A stretch of 64,000 nt of DNA, taken from assembly GCA_037577475.1 (NCBI GenBank), contig CM075183.1, forward strand, positions 19,225,281-19,289,280, given 5' to 3'. The notes beneath the pieces are model-generated. The model made no database searches. It was not told the origin of the DNA and saw only the letters and a program-made list of their open reading frames with translations. Origin of the DNA: Chaunax sp. Z400. Taxonomy: Eukaryota; Chordata; Actinopteri; Lophiiformes; Chaunacidae. The translations under genes were made by a program, and so were the position numbers. Shown here piece by piece: positions 11,827-23,499 of this stretch. The stretch's first letter is position 1; the number at the start of each line of letters is the position of its first letter.

Positions 11827-14800
11827 TTAAAGTCTGGACTCAAAACTTTCTCGTGGTGTCGTTGGTCGGTGGCTCTCAGCTGCTGACTGCTGATAGTTGT
11901 AGATTAAATCTGCATGGGGTGCAGCATTTTCTTTTGAGATTAGGAGGCGGCACTCACCCGTCGTCTTGGCAACCACCATCGGCGCTTCACGTTGAAAGAT
12001 GATCCCATTTCGGTCACTCCTCCAGCTGAGAGTGACATCAGTCACCGACTGATTTTTAAAGCCAGTTTCTAACTGGGGGGTAAAACAACACCAGTATAAT
12101 AAAAACTCAACCCTTCTATACTCTCCAGCTGTATGATGCACATGCAGCCAAACCCACAGGTTAATGCGTCTCTAAGGTATTATTATAAAGCTGAACATGA
12201 AGTAAATCTATGAATCTTTTCATCTTAAAGGAGTCTCTTTCAAATGCAGTCACATATAGACGTAATATTACTTTATAAGTTATATTTTTACCTTTTTAAG
12301 GAGTTCATCACTGACTGCGGAGTCAGCAAAATTCACATCAGAGCGCACCTTCATCCTAATCACACTCTTCTTTACTTTGAGACCTGCAGCAGAATCATCC
12401 TGTTACTATGAGCCATGCTTGTGTAGATTTAGTTGAAAACTGTAATGGAGTGTAGTTTTTTTTTTTAAGCAAGGAGGTAATTTTAGCTGTTTAAATAAGG
12501 TTAGTGTTCTATTATTGCAAATTTCACACTTCTGATCTATTGCTATTACTTATGCATTAATTCCTTGATGTGAAAGAAAGTTGCTGGAAATTGCATCTTA
12601 ACGTCTCTGAAATAAAATTGATGAACTGAAAGTTTTAGTCACTCACCACCCTGACAGACAAATGTGGCCTTGTCGTTGCAGTCAGCAGCAACCCAGCGTC
12701 CATACGTTGACACAGAAGCACAGTTTCCCAGTCCAGGCGAGCTGCCCATCCAGTACCTGAAGGAGGTCCCGCTTCCATCCGACCAAATCCAGGCGTCATT
12801 GAACAGACCGATCCACACTACATTGTGCAGCCAGATGAGGCCTGTCCACGTCTTCACTAAGTTTGCGACATGTGAATTTTCGTCATGCGTGCTTATGGAG
12901 GCCATGTCAGTGTGCCGACTCCTGCACAGCTCCTGACTGTTCACCCAGTTCTGGATTTGGGAGTAATACACATACCTTCTGCTGCCATCCTGCTGACCTA
13001 AAGAGACAAAAAGGGAGATGGGAAAAGAAAAAAAAAGCCAGCAGGGGTCAAACAAGAGCTCACAGGTACGAAAAAGCAGAGCAAAAGATTCTATAGAGGG
13101 CTTTAAGGGCATATGGTCTAAAAATAAAGGCCCGTTTTAGCAAACAGGAAGTCCTCTTATATCATACATGTTTTGTAGGAATGAAAATTTTATGTAAATT
13201 TAAAGAAAATTTCCACTTTTGCATCAAACATGCTAAAACTCAATTTTGTTAAAATTCCTGATGTCTTTTTATTGCTTTTATTTGCATTTATTTGCTTTTC
13301 TGTGATGCTGTTTGTTTATTTTTTTTAAAATATTTTTTTATTTGAATCTATGTATACCGATTTTTTTGAGTTTTGCATTTGACATCTTTTTGTTTTTTGT
13401 TTGAACTTTATCTCAACTTTTCCTTCATTTCGTCTCGTTTCAGTTTGGCCTGACCGTTTCTCTGCTGTTAAATCGTCTTCCTTTGCATGTAGAAAGCAAT
13501 AAAATGTAGTAAGGATGTTACATAATTTGAAAAATGTCATAAAAAAAGGGAGTTAATTAGCATCACATTTGTGAAAGAAACAAGGAACACAAGGAATAGG
13601 AGGACCTAAACATAATTTCAATTCAAAATGTACTAAATTTTCAGTGTTGATTAGTTTGAGTGGTGACTGAAATCAGATAATCCAAGCAGCTTTGTTGGTT
13701 GCATCACTTGCTTTCTAGCCTTTGCTACCTGTAACCTTGTGTTAATCACTTGCACCTGAACCTCACCTGAATCTACCTGCTTTATTCCATCAGTTTGAAT
13801 GCTGTCACATTTAATTAAAATGTTTTAAAAGCACTTTACATTTGCTATAAAAAAATTTTTTTTTTTTTTTTTACTTACGGTCATAACAAACATAACCTCT
13901 CGCCTCTCCACATGATATGTCATTCCATGCGCCTGTGGCATACAGCTCTCCACACCATTCACCCCCTGATGGTTGTCCATCACTCCACATGGTGAAGTTC
14001 GCCACACCACTGCCATCGGACCACATCCACCTACGACTCCCTCCTCTCTGAAGCCCGATCCAGCTGGACTTCACAGGGCTGCCCAGCATGTTTAACAGCC
14101 TGTTCTTGTCGTCCATGTTGGTGACGGTGGCCAGGTCGGTGTACTTTACTCTGCAGAAGCTTTGAGCCTCGTACCAGTTCAGGCGTTCATTGATGAGGTG
14201 GTACTGCTGAGGTGCTTTAGGAGGAGAGTTAGACATTTAAACATACAGCACTGAAATGTCCTGAATTACTGCAGAACTGAACCTCTCAAAAATGTACACT
14301 GGAAGCTTTTGACTTTTAACATAACAAAATTTAGAAATACTGATCGTTTTTCCAGTTCTTAAAAACACCAATTTAATCATTATTTTTCTTTATATTTTCA
14401 GGAATCCATGGTGCAGTAAGCTGATTGGTCGATGTCACTTTCACTTCACTGCTTACATCACTCAGAATCCACTGATCTATTCTTCAAGATATCAAATTTT
14501 AATGATTATCATGGCCAAAAAACAACAATAATGTTGCGATATCAGCTGAAATTTTCCTCCGACATTATTTTGCATGGCCGTATTGGCCACACTCTGTATT
14601 AATAGCTACCTAGCTGGTTATTGCTGCTTCTTCTTTCATTTTATGATGGGTGGCAAACAGCATTAAGACGGATTAACACCATCTATATGACAAAGGGGCA
14701 AATCATTTCAGAGGCACTGGATTATTTACATCATATTATCATATCTATCACTGTAACCACAGGATTTTCCAAGAATCTTTGCCAGTAGATAAGATTGAGT

Positions 14801-15161
14801 TTTATTTCAATGGTAATTAAAATAAATATTACCATATATATATATTATTATTTAAAAGTGTGTCACCATTATCATCCAAATAGTGTGTTTTTGAAAGCTG
14901 CTGCCACATATTATAAATAACAAAGACCAAGAGGTCAAATTAATGTTAGTGTTGAAGAGGTACTTACTCATCGCAGTAGCAGTTCTCTGACACATAAGGA
15001 CAATCCCTGCAATACAAACATGTTTATTATGTAATAAACAATGTTTATTTCTAGTGGTGTCAATCGAATAAAATCTTTAATGGAGTTAATCACAATAACA
15101 GATAGTCAAAAGTTTAAAAAACTTATGAACATATCGTATATATAGTGTTTTTAACATACTG

Positions 15162-15195
<34 letters not shown>

Positions 15196-15294
15196 CTTCA
15201 TCTTTGAACAACCATCAGTCTAAAAAACTGCTGCTCCAGTAAGTTATGAATAGTCCTTACCGATAAAAGGGATAGCATTCTGTAGCCACGTCAT
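11827..15294 (-). CDS. lectin B: secreted protein with two C-type lectin domains, extended C terminus
   Basis: Same gene family as lectin A. Coding exons: 15294-15261, 15006-14968, 14214-13879, 12997-12647, 12383-12292, 12072-11827, giving 365 aa, with phases consistent throughout. The signal peptide is split over two exons (MTWLQNAIPFIG, IVLMCQRTATAM). CTLD1 has WIGL, WMWSDGSG, a QPSGG loop where QPD sits in galactose-type domains, and WND. CTLD2 has WIGL, WIWSDGSG and a GSSPGLGNC loop with no EPN or QPD. The tail exons carry VKKSVIRMKVRSDV and VTLSWRSDRN. After AKTTGE the frame stays open for 41 more residues rich in Ser, Arg and Glu. The B' copy stops at that point, so this extension may be recent. 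The block 15.4-15.72 kb (donor at 15,403) may be an untranslated first exon. Confidence 0.82.
15168..15195. repeat. short (AT)n tract
   Basis: AT dinucleotides in the first intron of lectin B. The partner tract in the right copy at about 26,635-26,662 is slightly different in length. Confidence 0.85.
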
Positions 15295-16030
15295 GTATCT
15301 GTGAGCCAGAATAAAAATAACCCTTTATGAATCTAATAACTTTTATGATTCATTACAGGAGTGTGTTGCTCTATAAATAGAATGTATATTTTTATGGACT
15401 CACCTGTCTTGTTGTTGGAACCTTGTTAAAGCAGCTCTGCTGAACTCAGGTTGTCTCTCTGGAACATTCATGGAAATTTTTGTCACTTTTTCATTTTGCT
15501 TCATGCAAAACTTGGAGGAAACACAAGCAGATTTGATTAGCTTTGGTCCCTTAACAACAGGAGGTTGAACAAATGTGTTTGGAGTCCCACCTTTTGTCTT
15601 TGCTGCTGTGAATGATTGGGTAAACCTTTGGGGTTTTTTTGATGCTACTGACATTTCCAAACACAAATAAAGAGAATATTGGCTTTTAATATAAACTGAG
15701 CAACAGTGGAAACGCATAATTTAAAAAAACCCTGTCATTTTTATTCACTTCTAACGTTTGAAGATACGAGACCAGAGGCTCTTCTTTTTTGTCTCCTCCT
15801 TTTTCTTCTCCTCCTTCTGGGAGAGCTCTTTCATTAAGGAAAATGAACAGATAAAGGATATCTGTTACAAGGAACTGGGGAAAATTGGACCCCCCCCTCC
15901 CTACTACTTTACTGGTGTGAATAAACATGAGCAGAAGTATAACCTAAAACAACACAATAATGTGCAGACAGAAACACGGTGCAGGTTTAAGAAAGAAAAC
16001 AGACCAAACAAAACTACAGTTCCTTTTAAT

Positions 16031-16036
16031 TTTATT
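16031..16036 (-). terminator. polyadenylation signal of the truncated SUPT16H copy
   Basis: Minus-strand AATAAA about 690 bp past the stop codon, identical in context to the one beside the complete gene. Confidence 0.5.
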
Positions 16037-16547
16037 ACAAAAAAACAGGATTTTCAGAATTAACAGTACAACAGATCTACTCAGAATGAACAAAAAGGGG
16101 GGGCAAAAACAGGAGGATAAGTGTGTGTGAGACAGTGTGTGTGCATTTACAAACCCTATTTAAAAAAAGAAAGAAGTAGGAAAATGTATCTGCCCCCTTC
16201 AAGGGGACGAATCTTATTAGCACAATTAAACACTAAGGAAAAAATGAGGGGGAAGTAGACGAGGATGAGGAGGACAGGATCGGGGCGAATCAGAAGATTT
16301 TATATAAAACACTTGGCAGAGGATTCGTCAAGTCTTTCTTTTATTATTCATTAGTTAAGAAACTTGTCTTTAACAGAAAATAAACAATGCTTGTAATAAA
16401 AACCCACTTAAACACACATGCACACACACACACAAACATGAAACCCTGATGGATGGATGGAGGTGGAAACAAAAGAGAGAGAAGGGGGGGGGGGGATGAC
16501 TCTTCACTGACCGACACGAAAATAAGGGGCTTCTACGTCTATGTACA

Positions 16548-16550
<3 letters not shown>

Positions 16551-16614
<64 letters not shown>
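16551..16614. repeat. (GT)n microsatellite in the SUPT16H 3' UTR copy
   Basis: About 64 bp of GT. The corresponding tract in the right copy (28,026-28,066) is about 20 bp shorter, one of the few differences between the 3' UTR copies. Confidence 0.95.
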
Positions 16615-16619
<5 letters not shown>

Positions 16620-16726
16620 TACGAGTCAAAAGAGCCGGTTGGGGTAGAAGGAAAGGTCAAGGGTTAACTAGGTTTGGCAGTGTGAGTGTGTGTGTGTCTG
16701 TCTGTGTGTGTGTGAGAGAGAGACAT

Positions 16727-19254
16727 TTAGGACCGTCGCTTCTTCTTGCTGGGCGGGGCTGATGGCCGGGCCTTCCTCTTCTTACTGGTGGAGGTGGAGG
16801 TATCCTCATCCTCGTAGTGGCTCTCTTTGTCAGCTAGAGGGCGACAACGCAAATAAATGAGACACTAAATCAATGACTGCACAAAAGGGTTGAGTCGGTT
16901 CAAAACTGGTTTGATGTCTAGTCAGACAGCAGCTCCAATTGACCCTTGAGTTAAAGGTCAGGTGATGGTAGCAAATTAGCAATGCTAATGTTAGCATGAT
17001 GAGTCAAATTCTTACTAATTCTTACCCAACTGATGATTGGGTAAGAATTAGTAAGAAACTGTGATTTTTAGACCTGATTGGTACATGCTGGTTGCACAGC
17101 TCCAGATACAAACCTTTCCTGGCTTCTTCCTCCAGCTCGTCCCAGTCTTTACCGCTCTCCTCCTCGCTGCCGACTGACGCGCTGTAATCTAGGAAACACA
17201 GCAGACAGTAAGACCTCTTTGTGAAGGAAGCGCTGGACTAACACCGGTTCATTACGGAAATGTAAAGCTCCATTTATTTCGATTCAACACCATTTTCACC
17301 CGATTTCTGTGTCCATCACACGAATCACAATAAACCCGTACCAGAGTCCTCCGTCTCCGAGTCATAGTCCTCATCGCTGTCTTCCTCCTCCTCTTCCTCT
17401 TCGTCTGCAGATGGGTTGAATGTTTCGTCTTCCATTTCCGACTCTGAATCTTCTTCTCCGCCACTTCCCTGAGACGGAAAAAGAAGCAGGTGGTGAGATT
17501 TAATCAGACAAAAATCAAAAACACACGACAGAGGAAGTAAAACTTGGTTTGACGGACAGGAAATTAAGTGAAAAATGGTGTTTCTTTAGCAAGAATATCG
17601 AAGAAAATCTCATAATTGCATTCTGTGCAAAGAAATTACCAGATGATTTGAACGTACCTCGCTCTCCGGGTCCAAGAAAGACCAGCCTCCCTGCTCGAAG
17701 AAACCCTCAGGATCGTCCACGATGGTCTTCATGATCTTGGTCCAGTTCAGGGACTGGACTCCCTCTGTGTATTTGATGTCACACGAGCTGAGAAAGGAGA
17801 CCGGAAAACGTTTTAATACACAAAAAAATGAATTTGTCTCGTTGATTCTAAAAACATTTATCAGGTTTATCCCCTTACTTGAGCCACTCCTTGATGGGAT
17901 CGAGCGAGTTGACGGGAACGGCGTTTATCATGGTGACCTTCTTGTTGTAGTCCTTGTAGACGATGACCACGTCGAAGTTCTTTAGGTGGAACTGCACGCG
18001 CTCAAAGTGGACCAGCTCCACCTCGTCGAGCGTCACCACAAACGGCGGCTGGAGAAAGACGAAGACGAATTAGGGTTACAAACACATTAAATAAGTAAAA
18101 AATATGCTTTGGATATTAAAGTGTTCACCCACCCATTCAGTAACATTGACAAGGGAACTGGACGTAGGTTGTAGCAGACAGGTACTCCTGTAGGGGGCGC
18201 CCTGGAACCTATAAACCAAAGACACACAGGCAAACTGATGGGTCCATGTGCTTCCAGTTTCCACACTCCTCTTGTACCATCCTGTTTTTTCTCATTTTAC
18301 ATTCATTGTCTGTGATGACGGCATTCGCTCACCCCAGGTCTCTGAAGGGCACCTCGAACTCCAGCTCCTCTTTAGTCAGCGTCTCCACCTTCTCGATGAA
18401 GTTCTTGAAGGCCGACTTGAGCTTGTGCCTCATCTCCCGCTCCATCTGCTCGGCGTACAGGTCGTCTCGGTCGTGCATGTGTTGGTGTTTGCCCAGGTCT
18501 GTGGTGATCTCGCCGACCTCCGTGTAGAACTGGACGTCTGTGTGGCGCCGCTTACCGAACATGATGGCGTTCTGGGGTAAAAAGCATGATGCACAAAAAT
18601 TAGCATTTTATTTTAAAAAGCTTAGTACAGTGTTCACAAAGTTAAATTTAAGTCATTTTTAAAATACCTGATAGTATACAATTCTATCAGACCCCCACTT
18701 TGGGAACCCCTGATCTAAACCTCAACCAAAAAGCATACGAGGATATTTCCCGACACGAGCCTGAGGCAGTGTGGCGCTGCTGTACCTTGAGGTGGAAGTG
18801 CAGTACGATGATCATCTCTCCATCACATGGCTGGAAGATGGCGTGTTTGATGTTGTTGTAAAGAATGTCCACTTTGTCACCGCGGACCGACGTGAAGCGG
18901 AAACCTGTGAGGGGAGGGAAGAGGGAGTTCAATAAAAACAGACTAACCAATCACATTGATCCCAATAAGGATTCTACGCCTGCCTTCCCACCATTAGTAT
19001 GTGCCTCCAGTGAGCCCTGCATTCTCTTCTGTGCGATGTTGGGTCTGATGTAGAGGTCTTTGAGTTTAGGGTTGCTGCGGTTGAGGTTGATGACCAGCGA
19101 GTCTTGCTTGACGATGCCCTCCTTCTCTTTCTCTTCGGCCTCCCGCATCTTGTAGCGCTTCTGTACCTCCTTGATGATGCGGAAAGCGTTCTGCAGGTTG
19201 GTGGAGGGCACCGACGGGTCCCCTGGAGTTTTCAGGTTGGACGCTCGGTACGTG
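16727..19254 (-). pseudogene. 5'-truncated SUPT16H copy (exons 16-24 only)
   Basis: Exons 19254-18992, 18904-18786, 18571-18333, 18208-18133, 18048-17879, 17787-17658, 17468-17342, 17188-17114 and 16833-16727 match SUPT16H exons 16-24 with the same splice sites and stop codon. I see no frameshift or stop. Only silent differences were noted, for example one in exon 17. Exons 1-15 are absent: upstream of exon 16 the sequence runs through part of intron 15 and then into the duplication junction at 19,713. The lost part includes the aminopeptidase-like domain and the dimerisation region. What remains would encode the middle domain and the acidic C-terminal tail. With no start codon or known promoter I call it a pseudogene fragment. 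Its intact frame means it is young, or that it is an assembly duplicate. Confidence 0.88.
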
Positions 19255-19429
19255 CTGGGTGGAAAAAAGAAGGGAGGCCAAGGAGGGTTAGGGTGTACAT
19301 GCACAGAAGCGGAGGTACCGATGTACTCAGCTGTGGTCTGTGAGGCCATTAAATACATCGAGACTTGAGGATGGAGAGTTTTTACACTTCATCCCTTCAC
19401 TTTCTTCTTCTTCGTTGCTTCCGTATACA

Positions 19430-19646
19430 TTTGTCAAGCCCTTCTTGAGTTGTAGCTACACTGCCCCGCAACCATTTGCGGTGGTATTGCTCCGTTCCGT
19501 CTGTCTCGTCCGTATCCGTAAGCTCTATGAAAAAGGTGTCCGATTACGTACGGATTGAAGGCAGAGGACACACGGAAGGCTCCGTCTGTCTTTAACGTAG
19601 AGCATAAATGGGCCTTAATCCAATACGGCCTCTTTGGCGGTGGCAT
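19430..19646. repeat. MITE-like interspersed repeat (left copy)
   Basis: A stretch resembling short DNA-transposon repeats of fish genomes, containing AGAGCATAAATGGGCCTTAA near its right end. It is repeated at 30,864-31,080 in SUPT16H intron 15. Family not assigned. Confidence 0.35.
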
Positions 19647-20183
19647 AAGAAATTTAAAAAATACTACAAAATGGGACTCATAAATTGCTCCCTCTTAATT
19701 TGACAGTCAGACTATATGTTAGAAAACTCCACGCATGTGCAAGAGGTTGTGGATTAGTTAGAGTAATCAGTCAGGTGTTGCCACTTGGCCTGCAGACATG
19801 TAGCACGAATTAGGCACTGTCATCAGCATATGTTGTTACCACAGTAACCCATGTGGATAGATTGGCGATGTCCTGATGCGCAAATCCAATCTGACCACTT
19901 GCAAATAACAATGCAGTCAGCAGTGACACACATGCCCAGTTTGACCCACCCACCACCCACAGGAACTGGATTATTTTCTCCAATTTAGAGACCTGCATAG
20001 ACATTTCACAGCACCTCTACCCTCCCTGGAAGCTTTATTTCCGTATTTAATCCATAAGCTATTACTCAAAATCAACATTTTTATGAACAGCCCACTATCT
20101 AACCAGAGTGCCTGCAGATACTGTGATCTCTAGCTGACAATATGCTTTAAATATCTGATTTTATAACCCAATCTAAGCCTCTA

Positions 20184-21679
20184 AGACAAAAGGGTAGCGG
20201 CGATCACAGTTATCGTCATTCCACTGATACTGGTCAGACTTGCTCATCACAGTACAGTTCTCAGCATTTTCATGATTATCAGAGTGATTTTTCCACCAGT
20301 TCCTAAAAGAGGTATTGCTTCTGTCGGACCACATCCAGTCCTCTCTGGCCAGTCCGATCCAAATGTTGTTGTCTTCAGCATTATCAAAAATATCTATGTT
20401 CTGCGCTTCGGTTTTCACACCGACCAGGTCGGTGTGATGCTTTCTGCAGAAGCTCTGAGCGTCTCGCCATGTCATAAGTGTGGTTTGTAGGGAGTAAGTT
20501 TCTTTTCCCTCACTGTCATCTGGAAGAAAACACTTGTTTAACATGGATCCATCAGTCTGTGAGAGAGATAAAGGTGTAGTTATAAACTTTACAGGACAGA
20601 GGAAACAGGATTTAACTTTTATTTCAGGAGATTTGAGTCTCTTAATGCAGACAGATTTGTTTCTGCTGCTAAGGTTGGTAGTTAATTAATTAATATTTTT
20701 CTCATTAAAGACTGAGCCGATTGTTATCAGAATGATAATTTTTATGACTTGATCTGCAGACAGTGATCTGCACATTAAACTCCTCCTCAGTTAAATATTG
20801 GTGCATTTGTTTATATCAAATGGAGCTGTTGTGACAGAAGATTAGGAGGTGTACCTGATTTTTAAAAGGAACAAGAGATTCAATTAATTGGTTTAATTTA
20901 TGTCACACTCAAAAACACATCTATGAATAATTAAGAGACTAAATGCAACCCCTTGGCACCACACTTTGGACCCATGTAATCATTGTAAATGCACTTAGAT
21001 TGTTTAAATAGGACTTGAGTTCTTTCCTTGTTTTTCTGTTTTTTTTTTTGTGGCTGCAGTTTTCTTATGGGCAGAAATATGAATCACTTTTAATCATTTA
21101 AACTTAAATTTCAATCTCTCACTTTTAAATAATTACATTGAAAACCGAATCTGAGCGGGAAAATTTTATTTTGTCTCACTTAACTTGAATAAGTCCGCTG
21201 AAAACCTGAATCTGACTGGCCTAGCTTGAAACTTGATTAATTTGCAGCTGAATTCCAATAAACTTGAAACTGTATTTGTAACCGTGAGCAGGATTTAGTC
21301 TTTTACGGTTTTATCTTGTCATATCGTTGCTGTGACTTACATTCAAAGCAAAGAAAGGCCGCCTGTTGGCTGCAGTCTTTGGCGTACCAGTAACTGTCTT
21401 CCAGCATCATCACACAGTTGCCATATTCTTTGCTTATATTCCACTCAAAAACTGTAACTTCACCAATGCCCTCAGACCAAATCCACCACTCTCTCTGTGA
21501 TCTCTCCAGGCCAATCCAGATGCTGCTCGCATCAGCATCGCCGACGCTCTCCACCAGTCGCTTATGCTCCTCCATGTTGTCTACTGTTGCCAGGTCAGCG
21601 TAGCTCAGTTGGCAGTGATGCTGAGCATCGCTCCATGTCTTGGGGATGTTTACAAAGTGGTACTGACAACTTGCGGTAC
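20184..21679 (-). pseudogene. lectin A' : broken copy of lectin A
   Basis: Two exon remnants are present: CTLD1 at 21679-21341 (still open) and most of CTLD2 at 20519-20184. A deletion of about 130 bp removes the end of CTLD2, its last conserved Cys and the splice donor, so the frame ends in PFVLEA and stops. A second deletion of about 480 bp near 22,326 removes the start codon, both signal-peptide exons and the 5' UTR. The two tail exons were never in the duplicated block. In CTLD1 an Arg is replaced by Cys (residues SCQYHF). With start, secretion signal and tail missing it cannot make the normal protein. Confidence 0.85.
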
Positions 21680-23499
21680 CTTATTGGGACGGAGACGTTA
21701 AAATAGCATCTTTCAAATTGCTCGGCTTTTGTTTGTAGATAAATTTCAAAATCCCGCTGAAAATTGGTGCAATTATGTATCTGATCACGATTATTTATTC
21801 TTTTTTTTTAATTCTTAATTTGTCCTTGGTTTTGGTTCAAGAGTAAATCTACCAGAAACAGAGCAATTTTTAACTCTTACTGGGAGGCACCATATCAGAT
21901 CATAGGGGCTTTAAAAGCACATCATTTATTGTCTGATTTTACATTTTCAAGAAGGCCCCACTGACTGTTGAAAACTTATAAATACATCACTTTAGGTTTA
22001 GGTTTAGGGTTTCATGATCAAGGCGTCATATTATGAGGGTCAAACTATCCTGTGACTGTTGCATTTAGGTGCAATGACATAATAGTAAAACTGAGCTTTT
22101 TTCGCTTTCTGAATGCTTTTCTCGGGCTCATCAGTTTGTTTTGGGGAAAATATAATCCCAGTAATAATTTATAGCCTCATAATTTACAGGGTGCATCATT
22201 TCCCTGAATAGAACATATTCATTCTTTGAATCAGAAACAAAGCGTGTGGTTGAAACAATAAAAACCATGATACAGTAGATGTGGATAGTCAGACTGCAGA
22301 GCATGCATACCTGTAGTTTCAGCAGAGGGTTTGATCATAGTTTTATATCGTATGCAAACCCACCTGGTGTGTGATCAGCATGTATTTGACTAGAGTAATC
22401 TCTGGTAGGATTAAGGAGGATTAAAGTGACATGGTCAGGTCAAGACCTGGTATCTGTATTCTAATGAATCGCTTCAGAGATGAGGGAAATTATTGTTTCT
22501 TTTGGAAGTTGTTTGTTTCAGGACCAGCTGCCTTTTTAATGAATGAATGAATGAATGAATCCTTTTAAAAGTTCACCAAACTTCCTCAGCTCTTATCAAA
22601 CCATTCTGACCGACGTCGAGTTGTTGCCTAATCAAATTCCTCTCAGTATCGAACTCCGATGTATCAAACCTGACAGAGGATTTGTTCATCCCCATAATCC
22701 CTTGCAAATGATTTCTTCTTCTATCGTCATATCGTTGTGCGCTCCCCATCATGCCTGCCTTAAGTTGTGATCCCTCATCTGATTGATATTTTCTTTTAGT
22801 ATAGCTCTAACATGTGTGCTTAAAGGTTGTTTTTTTCTGTCTCCATTTATCTATTCATCCTGTGGACTTGACCCACCACTGACAACACAAACATGAAGAA
22901 GGCTAATAGTTTAATGAGGATACAGTCGTCGTTTCTCGTGAAGCAGACCAAGATGAATAAGTAGATAGCACAAAAACATAGGATTTAGACACAGTATTAA
23001 AATGATCACTCATTCCTCAGATCATTCTTCAACAGTACAAAGTCACAGCAGCTGTAGTGAAACAGTGTGGGCAGCTCTGCTCAGCAATTAGCATCCTGTA
23101 ACGAGAAATTAAAAAACAGGCTTTTAGAAATTTGTTTAATTAAATGTGCTGAAAAAATTACTTTTATTTTAAAGACAGATGTAGGATTCCAATATATATG
23201 AGATTATTTGATTTGCCAAACTCTTAATGTCTCCTGTTAAAAAGCACATTATGTATAAAATAATTCTTATGGTTACATTAATGATGTTCCGTAAGTTATT
23301 TTTATTATTTATTGAGGACCACTGACTGAACTGAAGGGACACCGCTTGGGACCCAAAAGACGGCACCACGTGTTTGTTTGTTGTCCACTTTTTTTTTTTA
23401 CTAAAGTTTTAAATCTTGAAGGAATAAATCAACATTTTGGGAAATAGAATGATTTGCTTTGTGGTCAAGAAAAAGGAGCCTGTAGGAAGTTAATGCTCC

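Larger units (their letters stand above)
6793..19713. repeat. tandem segmental duplication, left copy (about 12.9 kb)
   Basis: It contains lectin A exons 1-4, all of lectin B and SUPT16H exons 16-24. It matches 19,713-31,115 in order and orientation, with introns almost identical by eye. It is longer than the right copy because the right copy lacks four stretches: about 130 bp at the end of lectin A CTLD2, about 480 bp over the lectin A signal-peptide exons, about 760 bp at the lectin B 3' end, and about 60 bp near 13.8 kb. Its right end, inside SUPT16H intron 15, abuts the start of the next copy. Confidence 0.95.

Noticed and set aside
15400..15717. 105-codon minus-strand reading frame upstream of lectin B
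   Set aside because: The equivalent in the right copy is broken by several indels, so it is not under coding constraint. It may be a 5' untranslated exon.
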